64,000 bases of DNA from the NCBI GenBank assembly GCA_963703085.1, contig OY969789.1:1302001-1366000 (forward strand). The letters are read 5' to 3'. Positions 25,276 to 33,571 of this stretch are shown here, piece by piece. The notes beneath the pieces are model-generated. The model saw only the letters and a list, made by a program, of their open reading frames with translations. It had not been told where the DNA came from and did not search any database. A program made the translations under genes and the position numbers. Source of the stretch: DATAEG01 sp963703085. Lineage in GTDB: Bacteria; Actinomycetota; Actinomycetes; Mycobacteriales; Jatrophihabitantaceae. Position 1 is the stretch's first letter. Every line of letters begins with the position of its first letter.

Positions 25276-25890
25276 TCAGTCGATGATCACGCCGAAGATC
25301 TGACCGAATGCCACCGCATGCGCCATGTCGACGAGTGCGCCCTGCAGGTTCGCCTGGCGCGGATCGAGACCCTCGAGCCGCGCACCGCGCAGATCCGCGT
25401 CGACCAGGACGATCGACCCGGTGCGCGCCTCCCGTAAGTCGGCGTTGCGCAGGATGGCGCCGGTCAGGTTCGTTGCGGTCAGGTTCGCCCCACGCAGCCG
25501 CACCTCGGTGAAGTCCACCCCGGCCAGGTTGGCGTCGGCCAGCGACACGTAGGACCAGTCACCGCCGCGTACGGTCACCGGCCGGATCCGGGACTGGTAG
25601 AAGGTCGAGCCGGTCATCTTGCAACCGTCGAAGGTGACGTTGCGCAGCCCGGTGCGGACGAACGAGCAGTTCAGGAAGGCCGATCGGGTGTGCTGCGATC
25701 CGGTCAACTCGGCCCGGTCGAAGGTGCAGTCGGTGAAGGTGACGCCGGAGGTGGTCACCTCCTCCAGTGCCGCGTCGGTGAAGTTGCACTGCTCGAAGGA
25801 ACACTGCGCATAGCTGCGACCGCGCAGATCGGCGGCCTCGAAGTCCTCGTCGCGGTAGACCTCGTCGCGGTAGACCTCGTCGTCGGGCAC
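25276..25890 (-). CDS. Pentapeptide repeat protein, MfpA-like
   Basis: A 204-residue right-handed beta-helix protein built of A(D/N)LxX and xCxF repeats across residues 15-185 (CSFEQCNF, CTFDRAELTGSQHTRSAF, ADLRGARLEG). The stretch GSQHTRSAFLNCSF...GSTF...RIRP and the C-terminal MAHAVAFGQIFGV resemble mycobacterial MfpA, the DNA-mimic that binds DNA gyrase and shields it from fluoroquinolones. The start is GTG at 25890, only 3 bases after the purH stop, so it should be made from the purN-purH transcript. That differs from mycobacteria, where mfpA sits with GTPase-system genes. The N terminus has a 15-bp tandem duplication encoding DEVYR twice. Confidence 0.8.
   Translation of the reverse strand: MPDDEVYRDEVYRDEDFEAADLRGRSYAQCSFEQCNFTDAALEEVTTSGVTFTDCTFDRAELTGSQHTRSAFLNCSFVRTGLRNVTFDGCKMTGSTFYQSRIRPVTVRGGDWSYVSLADANLAGVDFTEVRLRGANLTATNLTGAILRNADLREARTGSIVLVDADLRGARLEGLDPRQANLQGALVDMAHAVAFGQIFGVIID
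25852..25881 (-). repeat. 15-bp perfect tandem repeat inside the MfpA-like gene
   Basis: GACGAGGTCTACCGC occurs twice in direct succession, encoding DEVYR-DEVYR at residues 4-13, and a third partial GACGAG follows. It is in frame and lies before the beta-helix, so length changes here would be tolerated. Confidence 0.9.
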
Positions 25891-25893
25891 CGG

Positions 25894-27465
25894 TCAGTGC
25901 GCGAAGTGCCGGGTGCCGGTGAGGTAGAGCGCAATCCCCCCGGCCTGCGCCGCCTCGATCGCTTCCGGGTCGTGCAGCGAGCCGCCCGGTTGGACGACCG
26001 CCCGCACGCCGGCGTCGATCAGGATCTGCAGTCCGTCCGGGAACGGGAAGAACGCATCCGAGGCGGCCACCGATCCGACGGCGCGCTCCCCGGCCCGGGC
26101 CACCGCCAGTCGAGCGGAGTCGACCCGGTTGACCTGACCCATGCCCACCCCGACGCTGGCCCGGTCGGCGGCAAGCAGGATCGCGTTCGACTTCACCGCG
26201 CGCACCGCGCGCCACGCGAATTCGAGGTCGGCGAGGGTATCGGTATCGACAGCTTCGCCGCAGGCCAGCGTCCAGTTCGTCGGGTCGTCACCGGCCGCGT
26301 CGATGCGATCGGCGGTCTGCAACAACACCCCACCCGAGACCGGCTTCCACTCGACGCCCGGCTGGTTCGGTCGCGGCTGTGCGATGAGCACGCGCAGCTT
26401 CTTCTTCTTCGCGAACGTCTCCAGCACCCCGTCGTCGAACCCGGGGGCGATGAGCACCTCGGTCAAGATGCCGGACAGCTGCTCGGCCATCGCCACGGTG
26501 ACCGGCCGGTTGGTGGCGATCACCCCTCCGTAGGCGCTGGCCGGGTCGCACGCGTGTGCCTTGCGGTGCGCCTCGGCGATGTCGGCGCCGGTGGCGATGC
26601 CACACGGGTTGGCGTGCTTGATGATGGCCACGCACGGTTCGGCGAAGTCGTATGCAGCGCGCCAGGCGGCGTCACCGTCGGTGTAGTTGTTGTAGCTCAT
26701 CGCCGGACCGGCCAGTTGATCAGCGTGCGCGATGCCTCCGGCCACATCCGGCGAGACGTAGAGGGCCGCTTGCTGGTGCGGGTTCTCGCCGTAGCGGAGC
26801 ACGGCCGCGCGCTCGTAGTTCTGCGCGACCCAGCCGGGGAATCCGGTGGCGACGTCGTCGACCTCGTCGTCCGGAGCGACCACGTTGCCCAGCCAGCTGG
26901 CCACCGCGATGTCGTAGGCGGCGGTGTGCCGGAACGCGTTACGGGCCAGCCGTTGCCGCTGCTCGAGGGTGAACCCGCCGGACCGGACAGCGGCGATCAC
27001 GTCGGGGTAGCCGGCCGGGTCGACGACCACCGCCACCGACCCGTGGTTCTTGGCACTGGCCCGCACCATCGCCGGGCCGCCGATGTCGATCTGCTCGACG
27101 ACCTCGGGCGCGGACGCACCGCAGCGCACCGTGTCCGCGAAGGGGTACAGGTTGGAGACGATCAACTGGAACGCCTCGATGCCCAGTTCCGCAATCGTCT
27201 GGACATGCTCGGCGTCGTTCTGATCGGCGAGCAGTCCGGCGTGGATGTGCGGGTGCAGCGTCTTCACCCGGCCACCGAGAATCTCGGGGAACCCGGTCAC
27301 CGAATCGACCGGTGTGACCGGCACACCGAACCCTTCGATCGTCGCGGCCGTGCTGCCGGTGGACACGATCTGCACCCCGGCGTCGTGCAGCGACCTGGCG
27401 AGCTCGTCCAGACCGGACTTGTCGTAGACGCTGATCAGCGCCCGGCGGACGGGTATCTGGCTCAT
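25894..27465 (-). CDS. purH: Bifunctional AICAR formyltransferase / IMP cyclohydrolase
   Basis: Last two steps of de novo purine synthesis to IMP. The 523-residue protein has the N-terminal IMP cyclohydrolase (methylglyoxal-synthase-like fold; SVYDKSGLDELARSL, STGSTAATIEGFG, GGRVKTLHPHIHAG). The C-terminal formyltransferase domain has RYGENPHQQAALY, KHANPCGIA and SDAFFPFPDG. ATG 27465 overlaps the purN stop (ATGA). The in-frame earlier start lies within purN and is rejected. The MfpA-like gene follows after 3 bases. Confidence 0.97.
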   Translation of the reverse strand: MSQIPVRRALISVYDKSGLDELARSLHDAGVQIVSTGSTAATIEGFGVPVTPVDSVTGFPEILGGRVKTLHPHIHAGLLADQNDAEHVQTIAELGIEAFQLIVSNLYPFADTVRCGASAPEVVEQIDIGGPAMVRASAKNHGSVAVVVDPAGYPDVIAAVRSGGFTLEQRQRLARNAFRHTAAYDIAVASWLGNVVAPDDEVDDVATGFPGWVAQNYERAAVLRYGENPHQQAALYVSPDVAGGIAHADQLAGPAMSYNNYTDGDAAWRAAYDFAEPCVAIIKHANPCGIATGADIAEAHRKAHACDPASAYGGVIATNRPVTVAMAEQLSGILTEVLIAPGFDDGVLETFAKKKKLRVLIAQPRPNQPGVEWKPVSGGVLLQTADRIDAAGDDPTNWTLACGEAVDTDTLADLEFAWRAVRAVKSNAILLAADRASVGVGMGQVNRVDSARLAVARAGERAVGSVAASDAFFPFPDGLQILIDAGVRAVVQPGGSLHDPEAIEAAQAGGIALYLTGTRHFAH

Positions 27466-28043
27466 GATGTGAATCCCTCGCTGCACAGTTGGCGAATCGT
27501 CTCGACGTAGAGCGGCTTCTCGGCGGCCTTGATGCGCTCGAACAGGGTGTGCTCGTCGTCGCCGGCGAGCACCGGAACGGCCACCTGGGCGAGGATGGGG
27601 CCGGTGTCGACGCCGGAATCGACGCGGTGCACGGTCACTCCGGTCAGCTTCACGCCGTGTCCGAGCGCCTCGCGGACCGCACGGATGCCCACACCCGGGA
27701 AGGACGGCAGCAACGCCGGGTGGGTGTTGACCATCGGGAACCGCTCGACCAGCTGTGCGTCGAAGATCCGCAGGAACCCGGCCAGCACCACCAGATCCGG
27801 TTGCCGGTCAGCGAGGGCACGCTCGAAGGCACGATTCCATTCGCCACGATCGGAGAACTCGGCGAACGGGACGGTGAACGAGGCAACGCCGGCCGCCGCC
27901 GCTCGGGCCAGCGCGCCGATTCCCGGGCGGTCCGTGCCGACCGCAACGACGTCGGCGCCGAATGCCGGGTCGCGGCTCGCGTCGAGCAACGCCTGCATAG
28001 TGGTCCCCGCGCCGGAAGCGAGAACGATCAACCGCGCGGGCAC
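27462..28043 (-). CDS. purN: Phosphoribosylglycinamide formyltransferase
   Basis: 10-formyl-THF-dependent GAR transformylase, 193 residues. It has the N-terminal IVLASGAGTTMQALL loop, the folate-site segment FLRIFDAQLVERFPMVNTHPALLPSFPG with the catalytic NTH, and GVTVHRVDSGVDTGPI with the catalytic aspartate. The start is GTG 28043. It sits 44 bp after perM and is coupled to purH, the same order as Rv0955-Rv0956-Rv0957 in M. tuberculosis. Confidence 0.96.
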   Translation of the reverse strand: MPARLIVLASGAGTTMQALLDASRDPAFGADVVAVGTDRPGIGALARAAAAGVASFTVPFAEFSDRGEWNRAFERALADRQPDLVVLAGFLRIFDAQLVERFPMVNTHPALLPSFPGVGIRAVREALGHGVKLTGVTVHRVDSGVDTGPILAQVAVPVLAGDDEHTLFERIKAAEKPLYVETIRQLCSEGFTS

Positions 28044-28087
28044 GCTGCGACCCTACCCAGCCGCCCCGGCCAGCTCGTGGCCGGTGC

Positions 28088-29593
28088 TCAGGAGGCTTTG
28101 GCCGCGTCACTCTCTGTCGGGCGACTGCGGTCCGCCGCCGCGTCATCGGCTGCGTCGTCGCTGGCTGGATCAGCAACCACGTTCGGCGGCGCTGCTGCTT
28201 CGGTCGGCTCGGCAGGCTGTACGTCCGGTTCGTCGCGGTGCAACAACGTAGCGATCTTGACGCTGATCACCCCTGTCGTAGCAACCAAAAGCACCTCGAC
28301 GAACACCGCAGCCCATACCCGAATTGGCGACGCACCGACGGCGGCGAGCCGGTGCTGGCCGAGCGATCCGCCGGCCGCAGCCACGAACCCGGCGAGCACG
28401 GTGGCTGTCACCAGCGCGGTGAGCAGCGCGGCCCGCAGCGCCTCTGCCCATCGCCGTACGGCCTGCTCACGCAGCAGCCGGGCGGCTACCCACGTCGCGG
28501 CGATGAAGGTGATCGCGATGAGGACGAGCACGACCGCCGAGCAGTGCCGTCCGCTGGGCAGTCCGGCCAGTACCGGGAAGCCGGGTACGACGCCGGGCGA
28601 GGTGTTCAGCGGCGAGAAGCTGGCGTGCGTGCCCACCGCGAAGCCGGGCCCGGCTAGATAGGCGACACCGGCAGCAACCGCGTTCGGGGCGGTGAGCGCG
28701 TCGAGCACGGCGACCGGCAGCCCGGTCAACCCACCACCGAGCCCGCGGATCAGCTGCATCGCACGACCGGCGTGCAGCACGGTCGCACCTACCACCAGCA
28801 GCGCGGCGAATCCGACCGTGGTGGCAGCGACCGCGGTACCGGCTCGCAGCGGCGCCAGCACGCCCTCAGGCAGCGCGGCGCACCAGCGCCGGCCCAGCGC
28901 CGACCCCGACACCAGTGCTGACCCGGCGAACACCGTCGAGACAACGGCCGCGCCGAGCACCACGCCCAGCACACCGACCCGGCTGCTGCCCACCGTCGCG
29001 AACCGCACCAGCACGGCGCAGGTGAGCGTGTACGCAGCTACATGCACGGCGAGTAACCGGACCAGCCGGCCGGTCTTCAGCTCGGCGACGACCACCGGCA
29101 GACCGGCCAGTACCCGCGCGGCGCGCCAGCACAGCCAGCCGGCCAGCAGGGTCAGCCCGAGCGGGACGAACGACATCGGCACGCCGCTGATGGTCACCCC
29201 GCCGTGCTGCGCGGCCAGGAAGGTGAGCACCCCGGCCCGGGCAGTGGAGCCGGACGAGCCGGTTGCCGCCGCGTCCGGGATCCAGAACAGCAAGGAAGCC
29301 ACCACGGCGACGAAGACGCCGATGATCGCTGCGCCGAACCCGGTCCAGGCGGCGGCCAGCAGCGCCGAACGGGCGACCGGCTGCGGGATTCCGGTGGGGA
29401 TGGTCGCACCCGGTGGCCGGGAGCCGGCCGCTTCGTACTTCGCGGCCCGGTTCGGCGTGGCGCCGCTCGGAGTTCTCGGCGACTTCGGCCGCGAACCCGG
29501 TGGGGGCACGCCGGGCGGGCGGACCCGGACCTGGCCAACCGGGCGCCCTCGAGCCGGCTGGCGCGCGGCTGACGACGGACGGCGCTCACTCAC
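28088..29593 (-). CDS. perM: PerM-like multi-pass membrane protein (DUF6350)
   Basis: A 501-residue polytopic protein with about eight or nine membrane segments after a basic, Pro-rich N-terminal tail. Hydrophobic stretches include FGAAIIGVFVAVVASLLFWIP, GLTLLAGWLCWRAARVLAGL, and VLVLIAITFIAATWVAARLL. An acidic C-terminal tail ends it. Its place before purN-purH matches Rv0955 (PerM), known in mycobacteria for persistence and cell division under stress. GTG 29593 is the chosen start; the open frame continues upstream but only as the shadow of the next gene's Gln/Pro-rich tail. The start is not certain. Confidence 0.8.
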   Translation of the reverse strand: MSERRPSSAARQPARGRPVGQVRVRPPGVPPPGSRPKSPRTPSGATPNRAAKYEAAGSRPPGATIPTGIPQPVARSALLAAAWTGFGAAIIGVFVAVVASLLFWIPDAAATGSSGSTARAGVLTFLAAQHGGVTISGVPMSFVPLGLTLLAGWLCWRAARVLAGLPVVVAELKTGRLVRLLAVHVAAYTLTCAVLVRFATVGSSRVGVLGVVLGAAVVSTVFAGSALVSGSALGRRWCAALPEGVLAPLRAGTAVAATTVGFAALLVVGATVLHAGRAMQLIRGLGGGLTGLPVAVLDALTAPNAVAAGVAYLAGPGFAVGTHASFSPLNTSPGVVPGFPVLAGLPSGRHCSAVVLVLIAITFIAATWVAARLLREQAVRRWAEALRAALLTALVTATVLAGFVAAAGGSLGQHRLAAVGASPIRVWAAVFVEVLLVATTGVISVKIATLLHRDEPDVQPAEPTEAAAPPNVVADPASDDAADDAAADRSRPTESDAAKAS

Positions 29594-29661
29594 CGTCCCA
29601 GGCAAGCAAAGCACCGCCGGGCATCCCGGAAGGCGCGCCGCAGGCAGTCCGGACAAAGCAA

Positions 29662-29700
29662 CTGGGCGCGCCCCGGGATGGTCCCCGGCGGCGCGCCCAG
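29662..29700. terminator. Terminator-like hairpin between the DUF5336-like gene and perM
   Basis: CTGGGCGCGCC and GGCGCGCCCAG form an 11-bp inverted repeat, extended inside by CCGGG/CCCGG pairing around ATGGT. It lies 19 bp past the stop of the upstream minus-strand gene and could end or attenuate its transcript before perM. Confidence 0.6.
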
Positions 29701-29718
29701 TCGTGGCGTGCGGTGGTG

Positions 29719-30545
29719 TCAGCCCTGGCCGTAGCCACCCTGGTTCGGCGGCTGGTAGCCGGTCGACGGCGGGTTCCCCGGCTGGGACGGCGGCGTGCTC
29801 GGTGCCGACGGTGGGGTGTAGCCGCCACCCGATGGCTGCTGGCCATAACCGGTCGAGGGCTGCGACGGCTGCGACGGCTGCGCGGGCTGCGACGGCTGTG
29901 CGCCGTATCCGGTCGACGGCGGCTGGCCGTAGCCGGAGTTGGCCGGCGGCGTGGGCGGCTGGCCGTAGCCCTGGCCGGACTGCGGCGAGTGCTGCTGCGG
30001 CTGGCCGTAACCCTGCTGCGGCTGCTGCGGCTGGCCGTAGCTCTGCTGCTGACCGAACTGCTGGGCGCACCCCACTGAGATGCTGAGGCGCCGCCGCCGG
30101 AGGAGATCTTTCCGCTGGACTGCAGCCACGAGTAGGCGAACGCGCCCACCTGGATCAGCGTGACGATGAGCGCGAGGATCAGGCCGATCTTGATGCTGTA
30201 GCCATTCGCCGGGCTCTTGTCGCCGCCCTTGTCGATCAGCAACCCCAGCGTGACCAGAAGTGCGGCGACCGCTCCGGCCAGAGGCACGAAGCCCGCCTTG
30301 GCCTCCGGGTCGAGCAGCTTCGCTCCGGCCACCAGGCCGGCGAAGAGGGACATGACGACCACAGCCGCGCCCGGGCTGGCCAGACCGAAGCCGGGGACGT
30401 TCACCCCGCCGTCGGCCCCGTACCACGGAAAGAAGCCGAGGATGAAGACGACCACGCCGGCGCCTGCGCCGATCAGGTCGAACAGCGGTGCCTGCGTCTT
30501 GGCAGCGGCCGGTGGTCCCGCCGTCGGCGCTCCGTATCCGGTCAT
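29719..30545 (-). pseudogene. DUF5336 (Rv0954-like) membrane protein, frameshifted in this sequence
   Basis: The N-terminal 158 residues (ATG 30545 after AAGGAG) read as a four-helix membrane domain: LFDLIGAGAGVVVFILGFFPWYG, AAVVVMSLFAGLVAGAKLL, LAGAVAALLVTLGLLI, and IGLILALIVTLIQVGAFAY. They end in ASQWGAP. The expected Gln/Pro/Gly/Tyr-rich tail (QQSYGQPQQPQQGYGQ onward to NQGGYGQG, stop 29719) is in another frame. Adding one base at the short run near 30063-30073 joins both into a 275-residue protein. The layout matches the 34-kDa antigen family (Rv0954), and the gene is next to perM as in mycobacteria. As written, translation would run on into an Arg/Ser-rich tail to 29586. An assembly error is likely. 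Confidence 0.8.
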
Positions 30546-30673
30546 CAGTGAGTTCTCCTTCATGCCTGTGTCTGGGGTCTGGCTGTAGTGATCGCTGGAG
30601 ACGCTATCTCACTGCGGGTGTGGGTGCGAGCACGCCTGCAGGAACGTCCTCATGGATGCCGAGGCCAGATCGG

Positions 30674-31258
30674 TCAGGAGGTGGCCGCGTTCTTCTCCCA
30701 TGGGAGCCTGCCGCCGGTCGCCTTCAGCCGGAGCACGGACAGCACCAGCCCGACCACGATGACGATCAGACTGATCCAGTACCCGGCACCGTGGCCGTAA
30801 TCGACGCCCGCTCCGGACACCTTGCCCGGAATCACGAACAGCGCGAGCAGGACACACAGTGTCGCCACTGCGAACAGCGCCGCGGTCGCGAGCCGGCTCG
30901 GGAAGGGCAGCTGCACCTGTGGTGCGAACAGGCTCAGCGCGAGGATGCCGGCACCGGCCACCGCGCAGAGCATCGCGAACCAGCCGAAGAACCCGTGCCA
31001 GGCGTTGATGCTGGCTGAGATCGACCCGACCGACGCGGTGTAGTAGCTGACGAACGAGAAGATGAAGGCCAACGCACCGGCGGCGAGGATGCCCCAGTCC
31101 TGCGGGTTGACCGACTTCGGGTCGAAGGAGCCGGTCCGGGCGCTCGGTGCTGGTCCGGCGGGAGAGCCTGCGGCAGGCGGAACGGGCGCCGCGTGGGCCG
31201 GGGCCGGCTCGTCGGGCGCGGGCACAGCCGGGTCGCCGCTGGGCGGTGTGCTGGTCAT
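30674..31258 (-). CDS. Four-helix membrane protein with Pro/Ala-rich N-terminal tail
   Basis: Unnamed 194-residue protein. About 45 residues of Pro/Ala-rich tail are followed by four membrane segments: WGILAAGALAFIFSFVSYY, FFGWFAMLCAVAGAGILALSLF, TAALFAVATLCVLLALFVIP, and YWISLIVIVVGLVLSVLRL. A short basic end (KATGGRLPWEKN) closes it. ATG 31258 has GAGGAG upstream. It resembles the neighbouring DUF5336-like gene and the 24532-25158 gene in layout. It lies between sucD and that gene on the same strand. Function is unknown. Confidence 0.75.
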   Translation of the reverse strand: MTSTPPSGDPAVPAPDEPAPAHAAPVPPAAGSPAGPAPSARTGSFDPKSVNPQDWGILAAGALAFIFSFVSYYTASVGSISASINAWHGFFGWFAMLCAVAGAGILALSLFAPQVQLPFPSRLATAALFAVATLCVLLALFVIPGKVSGAGVDYGHGAGYWISLIVIVVGLVLSVLRLKATGGRLPWEKNAATS

Positions 31259-31384
31259 TCGCTCTCCTCATGGCAGGCGCACAGGTGCGCAGGTTGAGCG
31301 AAAGGTAGCGCCCCGCGGGTCCCTCGACCAGACTTTCCGGCCCACGTCTTCGCCCCGGAGTCGGAGCGGTTCATCCCCTGGCGG

Positions 31385-32290
31385 CTAGCTCAGCAGCTCC
31401 CGCATCAGGCGGGCGGTCTCGCTGGGCGTCTTACCGACCTTCACCCCGGCGGCTTCCAGGGCCTCCTTCTTGGCCTGGGCGGTGCCCGAGGAACCCGAGA
31501 CGATGGCGCCGGCATGGCCCATCGTCTTGCCCTCCGGCGCGGTGAACCCGGCGACGTACCCGACCACCGGTTTGCTGACGTTCTCCTGGATGAACGCCGC
31601 TGCCCGCTCCTCGGCGTCGCCACCGATCTCGCCGATCATGACGATCGCGTCGGTCTCCGGGTCGGCCTGGAACGCGGCGAGCGCGTCGATGTGGGTGGTG
31701 CCGATGATCGGGTCGCCACCGATCCCGATCGCAGTGGAGAAGCCGATGTCGCGCAGTTCGTACATCATCTGATAGGTCAGGGTGCCGGACTTCGACACCA
31801 GCCCGATGCGGCCGGGGCCGGTGATGTTCGCCGGGATGATCCCGGCGTTTGACTTGCCCGGGCTGATCACCCCCGGGCAGTTCGGGCCGACGATGCGGGT
31901 CTGCTTGCCCGCGGCATAGGCCCAGAAGGTGGCGCTGTCGTGCACCGGCACACCTTCGGTGATGACGATGGCCAGCGGGATCTCGGCGTCGATCGCCTCG
32001 ATCACCGAGTCCTTCGTGAACGCCGGAGGGACGAAGCCCACCGTCACGTTCGCGCCCGTTTCGGCCATCGCTTCGGCGACGCTGCCGAAGACCGGCAAGA
32101 CTCTCCGACCGAGGGGAGCTTGCGACCCGAGCATGTCTGCGAAGTCGAGCTTGGTGCCGGCCTTGCGCGCGTTGACCCCGCCGACCACGTTCGCACCGGA
32201 GGCGAGCATCCGCTTGGTGTGCTTTGTGCCCTCGCCGCCGGTGATGCCCTGCACGATGATCACCGAGTTCTCGTCCAAAAAGATCGCCAT
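31385..32290 (-). CDS. sucD: Succinyl-CoA ligase, alpha subunit
   Basis: TCA-cycle enzyme subunit carrying the CoA site and the phosphohistidine. The 301-residue protein has the CoA-binding start IIVQGITGGEGTKHTKRM, NCPGVISPGKSNAGIIP, and the active-site histidine in GKTMGHAGAIVSGSSGTAQAK. It follows sucC by 2 bases. All expected motifs are present and the length is standard. Confidence 0.97.
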   Translation of the reverse strand: MAIFLDENSVIIVQGITGGEGTKHTKRMLASGANVVGGVNARKAGTKLDFADMLGSQAPLGRRVLPVFGSVAEAMAETGANVTVGFVPPAFTKDSVIEAIDAEIPLAIVITEGVPVHDSATFWAYAAGKQTRIVGPNCPGVISPGKSNAGIIPANITGPGRIGLVSKSGTLTYQMMYELRDIGFSTAIGIGGDPIIGTTHIDALAAFQADPETDAIVMIGEIGGDAEERAAAFIQENVSKPVVGYVAGFTAPEGKTMGHAGAIVSGSSGTAQAKKEALEAAGVKVGKTPSETARLMRELLS

Positions 32291-32292
32291 GC

Positions 32293-33498
32293 TCAGACTC
32301 CCGCGTTCCCCTCTGCCGCTGCCGCACCGGCAGCGAGCTCGGCGGCTTTGTCGGCCGCTTCGTCCATCGTGTCCACGACGGTGACCAGCGGATGCGCGGC
32401 CTCCGCCAGGATCCGGCGCCCCTCGTCGACGTTGTTGCCGTCGAGGCGCACCACCAGCGGCTTGGTGGCCGCATCACCGAGCATGCCCAGCGCCGTGACG
32501 ATGCCGTCGGCCACCGCGTCACAGGAGGTGATGCCCCCGAAGACGTTCACGAAGACCGATCGCACCGCAGGGTCGCCCAGGATGATGTCGAGGCCGTTGG
32601 CCATCACCTCCGCGGATGCGCCGCCGCCGATGTCGAGAAAGTTCGCCGGCTTCACCCCGCCGTGCTTCTGCCCGGCGTACGCGACGACGTCCAACGTCGA
32701 CATCACCAGTCCGGCGCCATTGCCGATGATGCCGACCTCGCCGTCGAGCTTGACGTAGTTGAGGTGCTTCTCCTTGGCCTTCTGCTCCAGCGGATCGCTG
32801 GCTGTCGGGTCGGCGAACTCGGCGTTGCCCGGCTGCCGGAAGTCGGCGTTGTCGTCCAGCGTCACCTTGCCGTCCAGCGCGGTGATCGTGTAGCCGCCCG
32901 AGCCGGTCGCGACCCGGGCCAGCGGGTTGACCTCCACCAGGGTGGCATCGGCACCGACGAAGGCGGCCCACAGCTTCACCAGGACGCTGGCCACTTCGTC
33001 GGCGATCTCGGCAGGGAACTTGCCGGCCGCCACGATGTCGCGCGCCTTGGCCTCGTCCACGCCGGTCAGCGCGTCGACCGGCACCCTGGCCAGCGCGTCG
33101 GGGCGCTCGACAGCGAGTTGCTCGATCTCCATGCCGCCCTCGTACGACGCCATCGCCAGGAAGGTGCGGTTGGCCCGGTCGAGCAGGAACGAGACGTAGT
33201 ACTCCTGCTGGATGTCCGCGCCCGGATCGACCAGGACCTGACGCACGGTGTGGCCCTTGATGTCCATGCCGAGGATGTCCTCGGCCGCGGCGCGCGCATC
33301 CTCCGGTGTCTTGGCAACCTTGACGCCGCCGGCCTTGCCGCGGCCACCGACCTTCACCTGCGCCTTGACGACGGTGACCCCGCCGATGCGCTCGGCGATC
33401 GCGGCGGCAGCGCCGGCATCGTCAGTGACCTCGCCCAGGCTGACCGGTACGTCGTAGGCCTGGAACAGCTGTTTGGCCTGGAACTCGAACAGATCCAC
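32293..33498 (-). CDS. sucC: Succinyl-CoA ligase, beta subunit
   Basis: ATP-grasp subunit of succinyl-CoA synthetase, 401 residues. It begins DLFEFQAKQLFQAYDVPV, has VKAQVKVGGRGKAGGVKVA in the nucleotide site, EVNPLARV, and the C-terminal FLDIGGGASAE and NVFGGITSCDAVADGI. The start is GTG 33498 with AAGGA upstream; an upstream in-frame ATG adds 20 unlikely residues. It is coupled to sucD and 73 bp from the B12-binding gene. Confidence 0.97.
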   Translation of the reverse strand: MDLFEFQAKQLFQAYDVPVSLGEVTDDAGAAAAIAERIGGVTVVKAQVKVGGRGKAGGVKVAKTPEDARAAAEDILGMDIKGHTVRQVLVDPGADIQQEYYVSFLLDRANRTFLAMASYEGGMEIEQLAVERPDALARVPVDALTGVDEAKARDIVAAGKFPAEIADEVASVLVKLWAAFVGADATLVEVNPLARVATGSGGYTITALDGKVTLDDNADFRQPGNAEFADPTASDPLEQKAKEKHLNYVKLDGEVGIIGNGAGLVMSTLDVVAYAGQKHGGVKPANFLDIGGGASAEVMANGLDIILGDPAVRSVFVNVFGGITSCDAVADGIVTALGMLGDAATKPLVVRLDGNNVDEGRRILAEAAHPLVTVVDTMDEAADKAAELAAGAAAAEGNAGV

Positions 33499-33571
33499 TC
33501 GGTGTTTCCTTTCGGCGGTCAGCCGCTCAGTGGCGGCGGTGCATTGCTGGCGCTCCACCCGGTAGACCCGG

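Noticed and set aside
29586..30070. Arg/Ser-rich tail and Ala/Arg-rich frames over the low-complexity region
   Set aside because: The Gln/Pro/Gly/Tyr-rich frame is the family-like tail; the others are its shadows, including the false N-terminal extension of perM.
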